Shown one piece after another: positions 20,853 through 30,429 of a stretch of 64,000 nucleotides of DNA. The stretch is taken from assembly GCA_016215605.1 (NCBI GenBank), contig JACRJB010000049.1, forward strand, positions 38,810-102,809. Direction: 5' to 3'. The DNA comes from Rhodopseudomonas palustris (GTDB taxonomy: Bacteria; Pseudomonadota; Alphaproteobacteria; Rhizobiales; Xanthobacteraceae). The position numbers and the translations under genes are program-made. Each line of letters starts with the position of its first letter. Positions within the stretch are counted from its first letter, which is position 1. The notes under the pieces were generated by a model, which worked only from the letters and a program-made list of their open reading frames with translations, was not told where the DNA came from and ran no database searches.

Positions 20853-20962
20853 CGTCCACTCCGCAGCCGCCCCGGACATGCGGGGCCTTTCCCTTCGGAA
20901 TAGCGGAGTTTCCGAACCGGCAAACGACGGGAGATTTCATCGGCACGATTTGGTGGAACAGC

Positions 20963-20977
20963 GGGCATCCCCTTTGC
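20963..20977 (+). promoter_or_regulatory. Putative sigma-54 (-24/-12) promoter upstream of the kinase pair
   Basis: GGGCATCCCCTTTGC: GG and GC correctly spaced versus TGGCACGNNNNTTGC. Confidence 0.35.
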
Positions 20978-21057
20978 GGCGATCCTGAGGAAACTTTACG
21001 CAGGAGACATGCCCGTGCCGCCGACGGCATGCGGCGCGCGCCAGGTCGGGAGTTTGA

Positions 21058-22011
21058 ATGATCAGTTTCGACGCGCAGATCGAGCAGGTTCGCAGTCACG
21101 TCGCCGCCGTGCCGGGCTGGAGCGGCCGATCGCTGGTGATCGAGCCGGCACTGTCCGTGCTGGCGTCGCCGAGCTGGCGCGGCGTCGACGGCGCGCCGTG
21201 GCGGGCCACCGACAAGGCCAGCGGCGAAAGCCTGTTCGTCAAGGCGATGGACCCGGACGCGGCGCTGTATATCGACGTCGCCTGCGCCTTCGAGGCGGCG
21301 CAGCGCGCCTCCGATCTCGGTATCGGTCCCAAGGTATTCGTCGCCGACGTCGCCACGGGCGTGCTGGTGATGGAAGATCTCAACGCCGGCTGGCGCGTCG
21401 GCACGCTGGAGCGGATGCTCGATCCCAAGCTGGTCGACGCGGTGATCGCCGCGCGCAAGACATTCAGCGACGGTCCGCCGCTGCCGCGCAGCGCGAGCGT
21501 GTTCGCGGAGATCGAGCGGTTCTATCAGGCGGTGAAGGAGATCGGCGCGCAACTGCCGTCCGACATCGACTGGATGATGGCGGAGCTGCGCTTCGCCGCG
21601 GCGGCGCTGGCGAACGTGAAGGTCGAGACCGTGCCGATCCACGGCGACGGCAACGTCTCCAACATCCTGATCAGCGACGCCGGCGAGGTGAGGCTGATCG
21701 ACTGGGACCGCGCCGGCAATGCCGATCCGCTGGAAGACCTCGGCAGCTTCCTGGTCGAAGCGTTCGACCGCGAGCCGGAAGCCCGCGACGCCTTCATCCG
21801 CGCCACCGGCGGCTTCGACGAGGCGGCATTCAACCGCACCCGGATCTACGGCATCGCCGACGATCTGCGGCACGGCCTGATCGGCGCGTTGCTGTCGGCG
21901 AAATCGCCGCGCAACACCTTCGAGTTCTACAAATTCGCGAGCTGGCGCTTCCTGCGCTGTTCGATGGCCGTGCGCGAGCAGCGCTTCGGCGACATGGTTC
22001 GGAGGGTGTGA
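21058..22011 (+). CDS. APH-family phosphotransferase
   Basis: IHGDGNVSNILI and RLIDWDRAG motifs. Confidence 0.8.
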   Translation: MISFDAQIEQVRSHVAAVPGWSGRSLVIEPALSVLASPSWRGVDGAPWRATDKASGESLFVKAMDPDAALYIDVACAFEAAQRASDLGIGPKVFVADVATGVLVMEDLNAGWRVGTLERMLDPKLVDAVIAARKTFSDGPPLPRSASVFAEIERFYQAVKEIGAQLPSDIDWMMAELRFAAAALANVKVETVPIHGDGNVSNILISDAGEVRLIDWDRAGNADPLEDLGSFLVEAFDREPEARDAFIRATGGFDEAAFNRTRIYGIADDLRHGLIGALLSAKSPRNTFEFYKFASWRFLRCSMAVREQRFGDMVRRV

Positions 22012-22967
22012 TGTCGATCAAGCGTCGCGTCGGCGAGGCCGGCACCGTCCATGAATCCGTGCTGGAAGCCGCGGTCACACGCGTGCCGCAATGGCAGGGT
22101 CGCGGCTTCAGCTATGCGCCGCTGGTCGGCGGGTTGATGAACCAGAACTGGATCGTCGAGATCGACGGCGACGAGCGTCGTTACTTCGTCAAGGTTCCGG
22201 GCGAAGGCTCGGAAATGTTCATCGATCGCGTCACCGCCAACGAGGCGGCGCGCAACGCCCATGCGATGGCGATCGCGCCGGAGGTGGTGTTCTTCGATGC
22301 CGAGGACGGGCTCGAAGTCAGCGAATTCCTCGAAGGCTATCGTGCCTGCACCAACGGCGATTTCGGCGATCCGTCGATCCAGTCCGACGTGCTGGCGCTG
22401 TATCGCAAACTGCATGCCGGCCCGGCGCTGGCGCAGACCAAGACGATCTTCGACATGATCGAGGAACACATCGAGCAGGGCCGCGAACTCGGCGCGCATT
22501 TTCCGGCCGACATGGCGTGGATCGAGCACCGCTACCGCCAGGCCAAGGACGCCTTCCTCGCGTCCGGCCTCGATCTGGTGCCGTGCTTCAACGATCCGAT
22601 GCCCGGCAACTTCCTGATCAGCGCCGATCCCTCGGCGCCGAAGCCGATGCGGCTGATCGACTACGAATTCGCCTCGAACAACGAGCGCAGCTACGAGCTC
22701 GGCGTGCTGTTCGCCGAGATGTTCTTCGACGAGCAGCTGACGCTCGGCCTGATCGAGCAATATTGCGGCGAGGTCCGCCCGTCGATGGTGGCGCGCGTGA
22801 TTCTCAATCGCGCGCTCGCCGACGTCAAATGGGCGTCCTGGGCGGTGGTCAACCGCAAGCTCAAGGAATGGGATTTCGACTATCAGAAATACGGCATCTG
22901 GAAATACATGCGCGCCCGCAGCCTGATGTATGATCCGCGCTGGGACAGCTGGCTGCGGATGGTGTGA
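22011..22967 (+). CDS. Choline/ethanolamine-kinase-like phosphotransferase
   Basis: CFNDPMPGNFLI, RLIDYEFASNNERSYELGVLFAEMF; ATGA overlap with upstream gene. Confidence 0.82.
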   Translation: MSIKRRVGEAGTVHESVLEAAVTRVPQWQGRGFSYAPLVGGLMNQNWIVEIDGDERRYFVKVPGEGSEMFIDRVTANEAARNAHAMAIAPEVVFFDAEDGLEVSEFLEGYRACTNGDFGDPSIQSDVLALYRKLHAGPALAQTKTIFDMIEEHIEQGRELGAHFPADMAWIEHRYRQAKDAFLASGLDLVPCFNDPMPGNFLISADPSAPKPMRLIDYEFASNNERSYELGVLFAEMFFDEQLTLGLIEQYCGEVRPSMVARVILNRALADVKWASWAVVNRKLKEWDFDYQKYGIWKYMRARSLMYDPRWDSWLRMV

Positions 22968-23000
22968 GGTGCGCGACGCTGCCGCTCGCGCGACGCCCGA

Positions 23001-24224
23001 TCAGCCCGCCGGCGCGTTGCGGCGGCCGGGCTGAAGCGTGACAAGCCAGACCAGCAGGCCCGCCAGGGCGAAGCCGGCGCCCAGCATCGCCACGCCGGTC
23101 CAGCCTGCGGCCGCGAACGCCAGGGTCGAGGTGATCGCGCCCGGCGCGCTGCCGACCGAGTAGAACAGCATATAGCCGCCGATCAGCCGGCTCCGCGCTT
23201 CGGGATGGCGGCTCACCAGGATGCTCTGATTGGTGACGTGAATCGCCTGGACGGCCAGGTCGAGAACGACGATGCCGACGACCAGCGCGGGGATCGACCT
23301 CGGCAGCAGGGCGATCAGAGCCCACGAGGCGAACAGCAGCGCCAGCGAACTTCCGGTGATCCATCGATCGAAGCCGCGGTCGGCCAGTCTGCCGGCGGAA
23401 CTCGCCGCAAGCGCGCCCGCCATCCCGACCAGTCCGAACAAGCCGATCTGCGTATGCGAATAGCCGTATGGCTCGGCGCTGAGCGGCAGCACCAGCGATG
23501 TCCATAACGTGCTGAACGACGCGAAGCTGAGCATCGCCAGGATGCCTCGAACCAGCGCGATTCGATCATTCGCGAACAGCCGCGGAATCGAGCGGACGGC
23601 GACCGCATAGCTGTCGTGGCTGTCGGGCGCGAGGCCGCGGGGAAGGATGCGCGCGAGCACGCAGGTCATGGCGAAGATCAGGACGGCGGACACCGCATAG
23701 ACGCTGCGCCAGCCGCCGAGGTCCGCGAGCAACCCCGCGACCGATCGTGCGGCCAGAATGCCGATCACGATGCCGCTGGTGACGGTGCCGATCGCTTTGC
23801 CGTGTTCCGCCGGTGCGGCCAGCGTCGCGGCGAACGCCACCAGCACCTGGACCAGGACGGCAAGACAGCCGACCGCCGCCATGCCGACGAACAGCATGGC
23901 TTCGGTCCGGGCCATCGCAATCGCCACGAGCGCGATCGTCGAGAGAACGCCCTGAACGATGATCAGTGTGCGGCGATCGATCAGATCGCCCAGCGGGACG
24001 ATGAAGATCAGGCCCAGCCCGTAGCCGACCTGCGTCAGCATCACCACGCCGCCGATCACCGCCGGAGCGATGTCGAAATCGGCGGCGATCGCGTCGAGCA
24101 GCGGCTGCGCATAGTAAATATTGGCGACGCTGAGGCCCGCCGCCGCCGCGAAAACGAGTAGCACAACAGCCGGCAGGGCGTTCTCGGCCGGAGGAGAGTT
24201 GGGATTGCCGGAACCGCTTCGCAT
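23001..24224 (-). CDS. MFS transporter
   Basis: 12-TM pattern, GLIFIVPLGDLIDRRTLI. Confidence 0.85.
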   Translation of the reverse strand: MRSGSGNPNSPPAENALPAVVLLVFAAAAGLSVANIYYAQPLLDAIAADFDIAPAVIGGVVMLTQVGYGLGLIFIVPLGDLIDRRTLIIVQGVLSTIALVAIAMARTEAMLFVGMAAVGCLAVLVQVLVAFAATLAAPAEHGKAIGTVTSGIVIGILAARSVAGLLADLGGWRSVYAVSAVLIFAMTCVLARILPRGLAPDSHDSYAVAVRSIPRLFANDRIALVRGILAMLSFASFSTLWTSLVLPLSAEPYGYSHTQIGLFGLVGMAGALAASSAGRLADRGFDRWITGSSLALLFASWALIALLPRSIPALVVGIVVLDLAVQAIHVTNQSILVSRHPEARSRLIGGYMLFYSVGSAPGAITSTLAFAAAGWTGVAMLGAGFALAGLLVWLVTLQPGRRNAPAG

Positions 24225-24356
24225 CGAGGCCTCGTTGTCGAATATTTGGTCTCAACATAAGACCTCTTGCGTCGAGACTGTTCTAGTTCTATTTTAGGAC
24301 CACTCAAGCGGTTCATCGTTTGATGGAAAAGATCCGACCTTTCTGCACGCACTGAG

Positions 24357-24465
24357 TCCTCATCCTGAGGAGCCCGGCGAAGCCGGGCGTCTCGAAGGAT
24401 GGGGCAACGCATCCCATTCGGCCCATGGTTCGAGACGGCGCTACGCGCCTCCTCACCATGAGGTT
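24357..24465. repeat. Dispersed intergenic repeat (CCTCATCCTGAGGAGCCCGGCGAAGCCGGGCGTCTCGAAGGATGG type)
   Basis: Imperfect long palindrome ending CCTCCTCACCATGAGG. Confidence 0.65.
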
Positions 24466-24540
24466 GTGATGTGGCAGGCGTTCTGATCTTCAGCTCTGAG
24501 TCGATGAAAAGCAGAAGTGCTCTAGAGACGGAGCGGCGTG

Positions 24541-25065
24541 ATGGTGAAACGGACCAGTCTGCAGACCGCCGGATGCCCGGTCGCGCGGGCGCTCGATGTG
24601 ATCGGCGACTGGTGGTCGCTGCTGATCATCCGCGACGCCTTCGATGGCGTGCGACGGTTCGGCGAGTTTCAGGAGGGCCTCGGCATCGCCAAGGGAATGC
24701 TGGCGACCCGGCTGCGCGATCTGACCGAGCGCGGCATCCTGGAAACGGCGCCGGCGTCCGACGGCAGTGCTTACAGGGAATACGTTCTGACGGAGAAGGG
24801 CCGCGGCCTGTTTCTCGTCGTCGTGGCGCTGCGCCAATGGGGCGAGGCCCATCTCTACAAACCGACCGAACAGCGCTCCACATTGGTCGAGGCGAAGTCC
24901 GGGGCTGCCGTCGCCAGGCTCGAACTCCGCGCGAAAGACGGCCGCGTGCTGAGCTGGGCCGAAACCAAGGTGCAACAACCGGCCGCTGTGTCTTGCGGCC
25001 CGAAATTACGTCGTCCGAAGGCGCAACGCGTTCGTGCGCCCGCTCGGAGCCGCGTCGCTCGCTAA
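24541..25065 (+). CDS. HxlR-type winged-helix transcriptional regulator
   Basis: CPVARALDVIGDWWSLLIIRDAFDGVRRFGEFQ..LGIAKGMLATRLRDLTERGIL. Confidence 0.88.
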   Translation: MVKRTSLQTAGCPVARALDVIGDWWSLLIIRDAFDGVRRFGEFQEGLGIAKGMLATRLRDLTERGILETAPASDGSAYREYVLTEKGRGLFLVVVALRQWGEAHLYKPTEQRSTLVEAKSGAAVARLELRAKDGRVLSWAETKVQQPAAVSCGPKLRRPKAQRVRAPARSRVAR

Positions 25066-25101
25066 CCGGATCCTCCTCCGCGAGCGGCGGTTCGATCGTT
25101 G

Positions 25102-25899
25102 CTACGCAGCGTCGATGATCTCCAGCGCCTGCGCCAGCAGGCTCTCGTTCGCGGCGGCAATCACGCGGCCGTCGGAGGTCGGGTCCAGCGGCTTGCCGGA
25201 CCAGTCGCGGATGATGCCGCCGGCGCCTTCGACCACCGGGATCAGCGCCATGAAGTCGAACGACTTCAGCGAGGTCTCGACCACGAGGTCGCAATAGCCG
25301 GAGGCCAGCAGGCCGTATTGATAGCAGTCGCCGCCGAAGCGGCGGAACATCGCCTTGCGGCTGAGCGTGTCGTAGCGCCGCCAGTCGTCGGCCGGGAAGA
25401 AATCCGGCGACGAGGTGTAGATCTGCGCCTGCGCCAGCTCGGTGGTGGCGCTGACGCTGACCGGCCGGCCGTTGAAGGTGGTGCAGCCGTTGGCGCCGTA
25501 CCAGCGTTCGGCGAGCGCCGGCATGTCGATCATCCCGGCCACCACGCGGCCTTCGCGATCGTCGCTGAGCGCGATCAGCGTGCCGAACAGCGGCATGCCG
25601 GAGATGAAGCTCTTGGTGCCGTCGATCGGGTCGAGATACCAGGTGTATCGCTCGCCCGGGGTCGAGCCCATTTCCTCGCCCAGAATGCCGTGATCGGGAA
25701 ATCGGTCGGCGATCCGCGCCCGCAATTCGCGCTCGATGCCTTGGTCGGCGATCGTCACCGGCGACAGGTCTTCCTTGCGCTCGAAATCGATCGGCGTGCG
25801 GAAGTGGTGCCGCGCGATCGATCCTGCGGCGTCGGCGAGATCGTTGAAGAACGGCGCGAGGTCGGCTTCGAACGAGGCCTGGTCGGGCGTGGCGGCCAC
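25102..25899 (-). CDS. Inositol-monophosphatase-family phosphatase (HisN-like)
   Basis: GEEMGSTPGERYTWYLDPIDGTKSFISGMPLFGTLIAL. Confidence 0.87.
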   Translation of the reverse strand: MAATPDQASFEADLAPFFNDLADAAGSIARHHFRTPIDFERKEDLSPVTIADQGIERELRARIADRFPDHGILGEEMGSTPGERYTWYLDPIDGTKSFISGMPLFGTLIALSDDREGRVVAGMIDMPALAERWYGANGCTTFNGRPVSVSATTELAQAQIYTSSPDFFPADDWRRYDTLSRKAMFRRFGGDCYQYGLLASGYCDLVVETSLKSFDFMALIPVVEGAGGIIRDWSGKPLDPTSDGRVIAAANESLLAQALEIIDAA

Positions 25900-25951
25900 G
25901 GGAAACTCCGGCAGATGGCGAGGGGGGAGGGACGGGCCGAACAGGCGCGGA

Positions 25952-26905
25952 CTACGCCGTCTCCCGCAGCCGGTCGGCCTCCCAATAGCTGGTGCCGAAG
26001 CGCGCGGTGCCGGCGATGCTGCGGTCCTTCGCCGGCTTCGCCGCCGCGGGAGCGGCGCCGCCGATCTGCCGGACGTCGCGCGGCGCGATGCTGAAGTGCC
26101 GGCTGAAGCTGCGCGAGAAGTGCGAGACGTTCTTGAAGCCGACCTCGTAGGCGACCTCCGCCACGGTGCGGTGGCCCTTCGGATCGGCCACCAGGATCTC
26201 GTAGGCGCGCTGCAGCCGCTTGACCTGGACGAACTGGCCGACCGTGGTCTCGTCGTCGTTGAACAGGCTGTAGAGATAGCTCATCGAGATCCGGCTGCTC
26301 TCGGCGATCTTCTTCGGCGACAGGTTCTGATCGCCGAGATGCTTCTCGATGAAGTCGAAGATCCGGCGTCGCAGCTGATAGCGGGTGTTGCGGACGTCGA
26401 TCGCCGCGCCGCGGTCCTCGGCGCCGAGCGTCAGCGCGACGAAGCTGACGATCTCGGTGGCGAGCGCCTGCGGATTCGGCGGCGCGCGGTCGGCGAACAG
26501 TTCGGCGATGCCCTTGATCAGATCGACCAGCAGGCAGGTCATGCGTTCGTTGGCGCAGAACCGGCCGCCGATGTGATCTTCGACCGAGACCAGGCGGCCG
26601 CGCAGCTCGATCGCCGGAATATGCACCATCAACAGCCGCAGGCCGGCGGCGGCGGACAGCGCGGTGGCGCCGAGCTGGCCGAGCAGCACGTATTCGCCGG
26701 CCCGCACGACCTTGGTCTGTCCGCACTGCGTCAGGGTCATGCAGCCCGACGTCGGGATCGCCAGGATGTAACTGGCATCGCGCACCGCGTCGACCCGCTC
26801 GCCGGTCCAGACGAAAGCCTGATCGGCGGCGATGCTGTCGATCCGGAGGCGGCCGATCTGAATCTGCCGCGTGTCCGGGGTGCTTCTGATGATGGTGTCA
26901 TGCAT
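25952..26905 (-). CDS. AraC family transcriptional regulator
   Basis: C-terminal AraC HTH (VAYEVGFKNVSHFSRSFSRHFSIAPRDVR). Confidence 0.83.
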   Translation of the reverse strand: MHDTIIRSTPDTRQIQIGRLRIDSIAADQAFVWTGERVDAVRDASYILAIPTSGCMTLTQCGQTKVVRAGEYVLLGQLGATALSAAAGLRLLMVHIPAIELRGRLVSVEDHIGGRFCANERMTCLLVDLIKGIAELFADRAPPNPQALATEIVSFVALTLGAEDRGAAIDVRNTRYQLRRRIFDFIEKHLGDQNLSPKKIAESSRISMSYLYSLFNDDETTVGQFVQVKRLQRAYEILVADPKGHRTVAEVAYEVGFKNVSHFSRSFSRHFSIAPRDVRQIGGAAPAAAKPAKDRSIAGTARFGTSYWEADRLRETA

Positions 26906-26949
26906 GGCAATTACCCTTGTTGGCGGATCGGACGGGGTGGCTCGGGCGT

Positions 26950-27789
26950 TCATTGTCGTGCGACGATCACTTCGGTGCCGGCCTCGCGCAGCGCCGTGGC
27001 CATCGCGCCCTCCGGTTGGCGGTCGGTGACGAAGCGGTCGATCTCCGCCCATTGCGCGAACACGGTGAGGGCGCGCTGCTCGAATTTGCTGTGGTCGGCG
27101 ACGATGATGGCTTCGGCGGCGCGTTTCACCATCGCGCCGTAGACCGCGCCGGCCTCTTCGTCGGCGTCGTTGATGCCGCGGGCGCCGACGCCGGTGGCGC
27201 CGACGATGGCGCGGTTGGCCTCGTAGCTGTTGATGCTGGCGATGGTCTGGGTGCCGAACACATAGCCCTCGGTTGCGTGATAGCGGCCCGGGCAGCACAG
27301 GATCCGGATCGAGGCATTGGCGGCCAGCGCGCCGGCAATCGCAAAGTCGTTGACGATCACGGTGATGTCGCGGGCCGTCGCGGCGAGCCGCCGCGCGACG
27401 TGGAACGTGGTGGCGCCGGCGCCGAGCATCAGCACCTCGTTCGGCTGCACCAGCTCGGCGATCGCCGCCGCGATGGCTTCGCGTTCGACGATCAGCAGCC
27501 GCTTGCGGTCGACCAGCGACGGCTCCAGCGCGAACGGCCGCGATGCGCCGCCATAAGTGCGGTTGATCAGTTTCTGTTCCTGCAACTCCATCAGGTCGCG
27601 CCGGATCGTCTCGGTCGAGACGGCGAGCGCGGCGGCGAGCTCGGATGCGCGCAGCGTGGGAGCGGCGGTGAGTTGCGAGATGATGTGCTGGTGCCGCGCC
27701 GATTTGGACAGTCGGTCACCGTCCGAACGCCGCGACTTCCTGATCGCAATCGGGTCTGCGTCGGCGGCAATGACCGGTTCGTTCACCAT
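26950..27789 (-). CDS. DeoR/GlpR family transcriptional regulator
   Basis: ASELAAALAVSTETIRRDLMELQEQKLINRTYGGA plus DeoR sensor domain. Confidence 0.87.
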   Translation of the reverse strand: MVNEPVIAADADPIAIRKSRRSDGDRLSKSARHQHIISQLTAAPTLRASELAAALAVSTETIRRDLMELQEQKLINRTYGGASRPFALEPSLVDRKRLLIVEREAIAAAIAELVQPNEVLMLGAGATTFHVARRLAATARDITVIVNDFAIAGALAANASIRILCCPGRYHATEGYVFGTQTIASINSYEANRAIVGATGVGARGINDADEEAGAVYGAMVKRAAEAIIVADHSKFEQRALTVFAQWAEIDRFVTDRQPEGAMATALREAGTEVIVARQ

Positions 27790-28157
27790 GGACCCTCGAA
27801 CGCCCCGGGTCGGCTGCACGGATGAACCATCCGCAGTCCCGGTTGCGTTCGCAGCTTCATGCCGGCGATGTTGTTAGTCCACACCAAGAATGTGGCAAGT
27901 CCCCCATATGTTGGGCGGCAGTCTGCGCAGCGGTTAGGCAGGGCCACGCCGTGCGACGCCTCGAGAGCGGCGAGTAACCGAGCCCTGGTCGCCGGTTGCG
28001 GTTGATCGGATGCCGTTCCGGGCGCGGCGTTCTGCAAAGACATTGCCTGGAGTGTGTCGCCGTTGTGGGAACTTCCACCTTGGCTCACAGTGCGCCTGGC
28101 GCCGCGCCTGTCGCAACCGGGCGACGCGCCTGCCTCGGGTCCAACAAAGGAGAGAGC

Positions 28158-29501
28158 GTGCCGCGCGACAAGGAGATCCTGGCGCTGAACGCCTTCGATC
28201 CGCAGGCGCCGGCCTCCGCCGATCCGGAGCTGCGCGCGGCGCTGGAACGGCGGATGCGCTCGTTCGGGTCCAGTTCGGTGCTGTTCTATCAGGAGCCGAT
28301 CCGGATGGTGCGGGCCGAGGGCGTGTGGATGCACGACGCCGACGGCCGGCGCTATCTCGACGTCTATAATAATGTGCCGTCGGTCGGCCATTCGCATCCG
28401 GCGGTGGTCGAGGCGATCCGCCGCCAGGTCGGGATGCTCAATACGCACACCCGCTATCTCAACGACGTGGTCGACAGCTATGCCGAGCGGCTGCTCGCGA
28501 CCTTCCCCGCGCCGATCAGCCATCTGGTGCTCACCTGCACCGGCAGCGAGGCCAACGACCTCGCACTGCGGATCGCCGCGACGGCGACGGGGGGCACCGG
28601 TTTCGTCGTCACCGAGACCGCCTATCACGGCAACACCGCGGCGGTGACCGACGTCTCGCCGTCGTCGCGTCCGGGCCGCGCGCCGCCGGCGCATGTCCGC
28701 GTCGTGCCGGCGCCGGAATCTTATCGCAACCCGGGCGAGGACATCGGCGCGCGCTTCGCTGCCGCCGTCGCCGCGGCGATCGCCGATCTGCAGCGCGCCG
28801 GCCTCGGCTTCGCGGGACTGCTGGTCGATACGATTTTCTCCAGCGACGGCGTCTATGCCGATCCGCCGGGCTTCCTCGCGCCTGCGATCGACGTGGTGCA
28901 TGCGCAGGGCGGGCTGTTCATCGCCGACGAGGTGCAGCCCGGCTTCGGCCGCACCGGCACGGCGTTCTGGGGCTTCGCGCGCCACGATGTCGTTCCCGAC
29001 ATCGTCACCATGGGCAAGCCGATGGGCAACGGCTTTCCGATGGGCGGCGTGGCGACGCGGCCGGAGCTGATCGACCGCCTCACCGCCGACACCAAGTACT
29101 TCAACACGTTCGGCGGCAATCCGGTGGCCGCCGCGGCCGGCCTCGCGGTGCTCGACGTGATCCGCGACGAGGGGCTGATGGACAATGCGCGGGTGGTCGG
29201 CGGCTATCTGATGGACGGCCTGCGCGAGATCGGCAATCGCCACATCCGGATCGGCGACGTCCGCGGAAGTGGGCTGTTCATCGGGCTCGAACTGGTGCGC
29301 GACCGCGACACCAAGACGCCCGCGCCGGAGATCGCGACCGATGTCATCAACGGGCTGCGCGACCACGGCATCCTGATCGGCGCCGCCGGACCATTCGGCA
29401 GCACGCTGAAGATCCGGCCGCCGCTGTGCTTCACGCGGGAGAACGCCGACAGCGTGGTGTCGGCCATCGATGCGGTGCTGCGGCGGTTGCCGGCGGCCTG
29501 A
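28158..29501 (+). CDS. Class-III PLP enzyme resembling AGXT2L/ETNPPL phospho-lyases
   Basis: RRYLDVYNNVPSVGHSHPAVV, LNTHTRYLND, FIADEVQPGFGRTG, MGKPMGNG, YFNTFGGNPV, GDVRGSGLFIGLELVRD, LKIRPPLCFTRENA; GTG start. Confidence 0.85.
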   Translation: MPRDKEILALNAFDPQAPASADPELRAALERRMRSFGSSSVLFYQEPIRMVRAEGVWMHDADGRRYLDVYNNVPSVGHSHPAVVEAIRRQVGMLNTHTRYLNDVVDSYAERLLATFPAPISHLVLTCTGSEANDLALRIAATATGGTGFVVTETAYHGNTAAVTDVSPSSRPGRAPPAHVRVVPAPESYRNPGEDIGARFAAAVAAAIADLQRAGLGFAGLLVDTIFSSDGVYADPPGFLAPAIDVVHAQGGLFIADEVQPGFGRTGTAFWGFARHDVVPDIVTMGKPMGNGFPMGGVATRPELIDRLTADTKYFNTFGGNPVAAAAGLAVLDVIRDEGLMDNARVVGGYLMDGLREIGNRHIRIGDVRGSGLFIGLELVRDRDTKTPAPEIATDVINGLRDHGILIGAAGPFGSTLKIRPPLCFTRENADSVVSAIDAVLRRLPAA

Positions 29502-29525
29502 TCACGGCCAGCGGCTGGTCCGGGA

Positions 29526-30233
29526 TCACGCGCGCAGGCACAGCGCGGTCAGCGTCATCGCCGGTTCGATCAGGCTCAGCGCGCCGAGCGCGACCAGCGC
29601 CGTGCCGAGCGCGCCGCGAACATGGCGTCGCGACATTCCGGCGCCGACGCCGGCGAGCGCGGTCACGCCGAAGGCGGCGGCCGCCACCGCCGGGATCGTC
29701 GCCAATCCGAACCCGGCCATGAATGCCGCGCCCGCTGCCGAGGAGCCGCTCAGCATGGCGTTGACCAGCGCCGCGTACACCATGCCGCACGGCGCGAAGC
29801 CCCAGGCAATGCCGAGCGCCAGCGACGGCGGCAGCCGCAGCCGCATCGATGAGCGGCCGCGCATCGAGGGGGCGACCGCCAGCAGGCGATCGATCACCCG
29901 GAAGCCGGGGACGATTCCGGCCACCGACAGGCCCGTCCATGCCAGCGCACAGGCGGCGGCGATCCGCATCGCGGGCTGCACGCCGGCGAGCGTGACCAGA
30001 CCGCTGAACGCGGCGCCGCCGGCGCCCACCGCCGCACCGAACAATGTGTAGCTGAGCGCGCGGCCGAGCTGAATCCGCAGCAGCGTCGCGGCGCGTTCGG
30101 CCGGCGCCGCCTTCGGCGCGGAGGACGCCAGCAACAACGACGAGGCGATGCCCCCACACAGCCCGGCGCAATGCAGGCTGCCGGCAAGGCCGAGCACCGC
30201 GCCGCCGACGACATGTAGTCCGGTGCTGATCAT
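29526..30233 (-). CDS. Sulfite exporter TauE/SafE / UreH-like membrane protein
   Basis: GLAGSLHCAGLCGGIASSLLL, GIAWGFAPCGMVYAAL. Confidence 0.75.
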   Translation of the reverse strand: MISTGLHVVGGAVLGLAGSLHCAGLCGGIASSLLLASSAPKAAPAERAATLLRIQLGRALSYTLFGAAVGAGGAAFSGLVTLAGVQPAMRIAAACALAWTGLSVAGIVPGFRVIDRLLAVAPSMRGRSSMRLRLPPSLALGIAWGFAPCGMVYAALVNAMLSGSSAAGAAFMAGFGLATIPAVAAAAFGVTALAGVGAGMSRRHVRGALGTALVALGALSLIEPAMTLTALCLRA

Positions 30234-30294
30234 CGTGTGTGGCTCACAGCATCTCCACCAGCAGCACCTGGCAACGGACGGTCAGTTTTGCGCC

Positions 30295-30383
30295 GTCATG
30301 GCCGGGCTTGTCCCGGCCATCCACGTCTTTGCTGATCATCGACGCCGTAAGGCGTGGATGCCCGGCACAAGGCCGGGCATGAC
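30295..30383. repeat. Dispersed palindromic repeat family R2, copy 1
   Basis: GTCATGGCCGGGCTTGTCCCGGCCATCCACGTCTT...GCGTGGATGCCCGGCACAAGGCCGGGCATGAC. Confidence 0.85.
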
Positions 30384-30429
30384 GACTTTGGTACATGTCA
30401 CGCTCTTTCAGACGCAGCAGTTGATTCCC

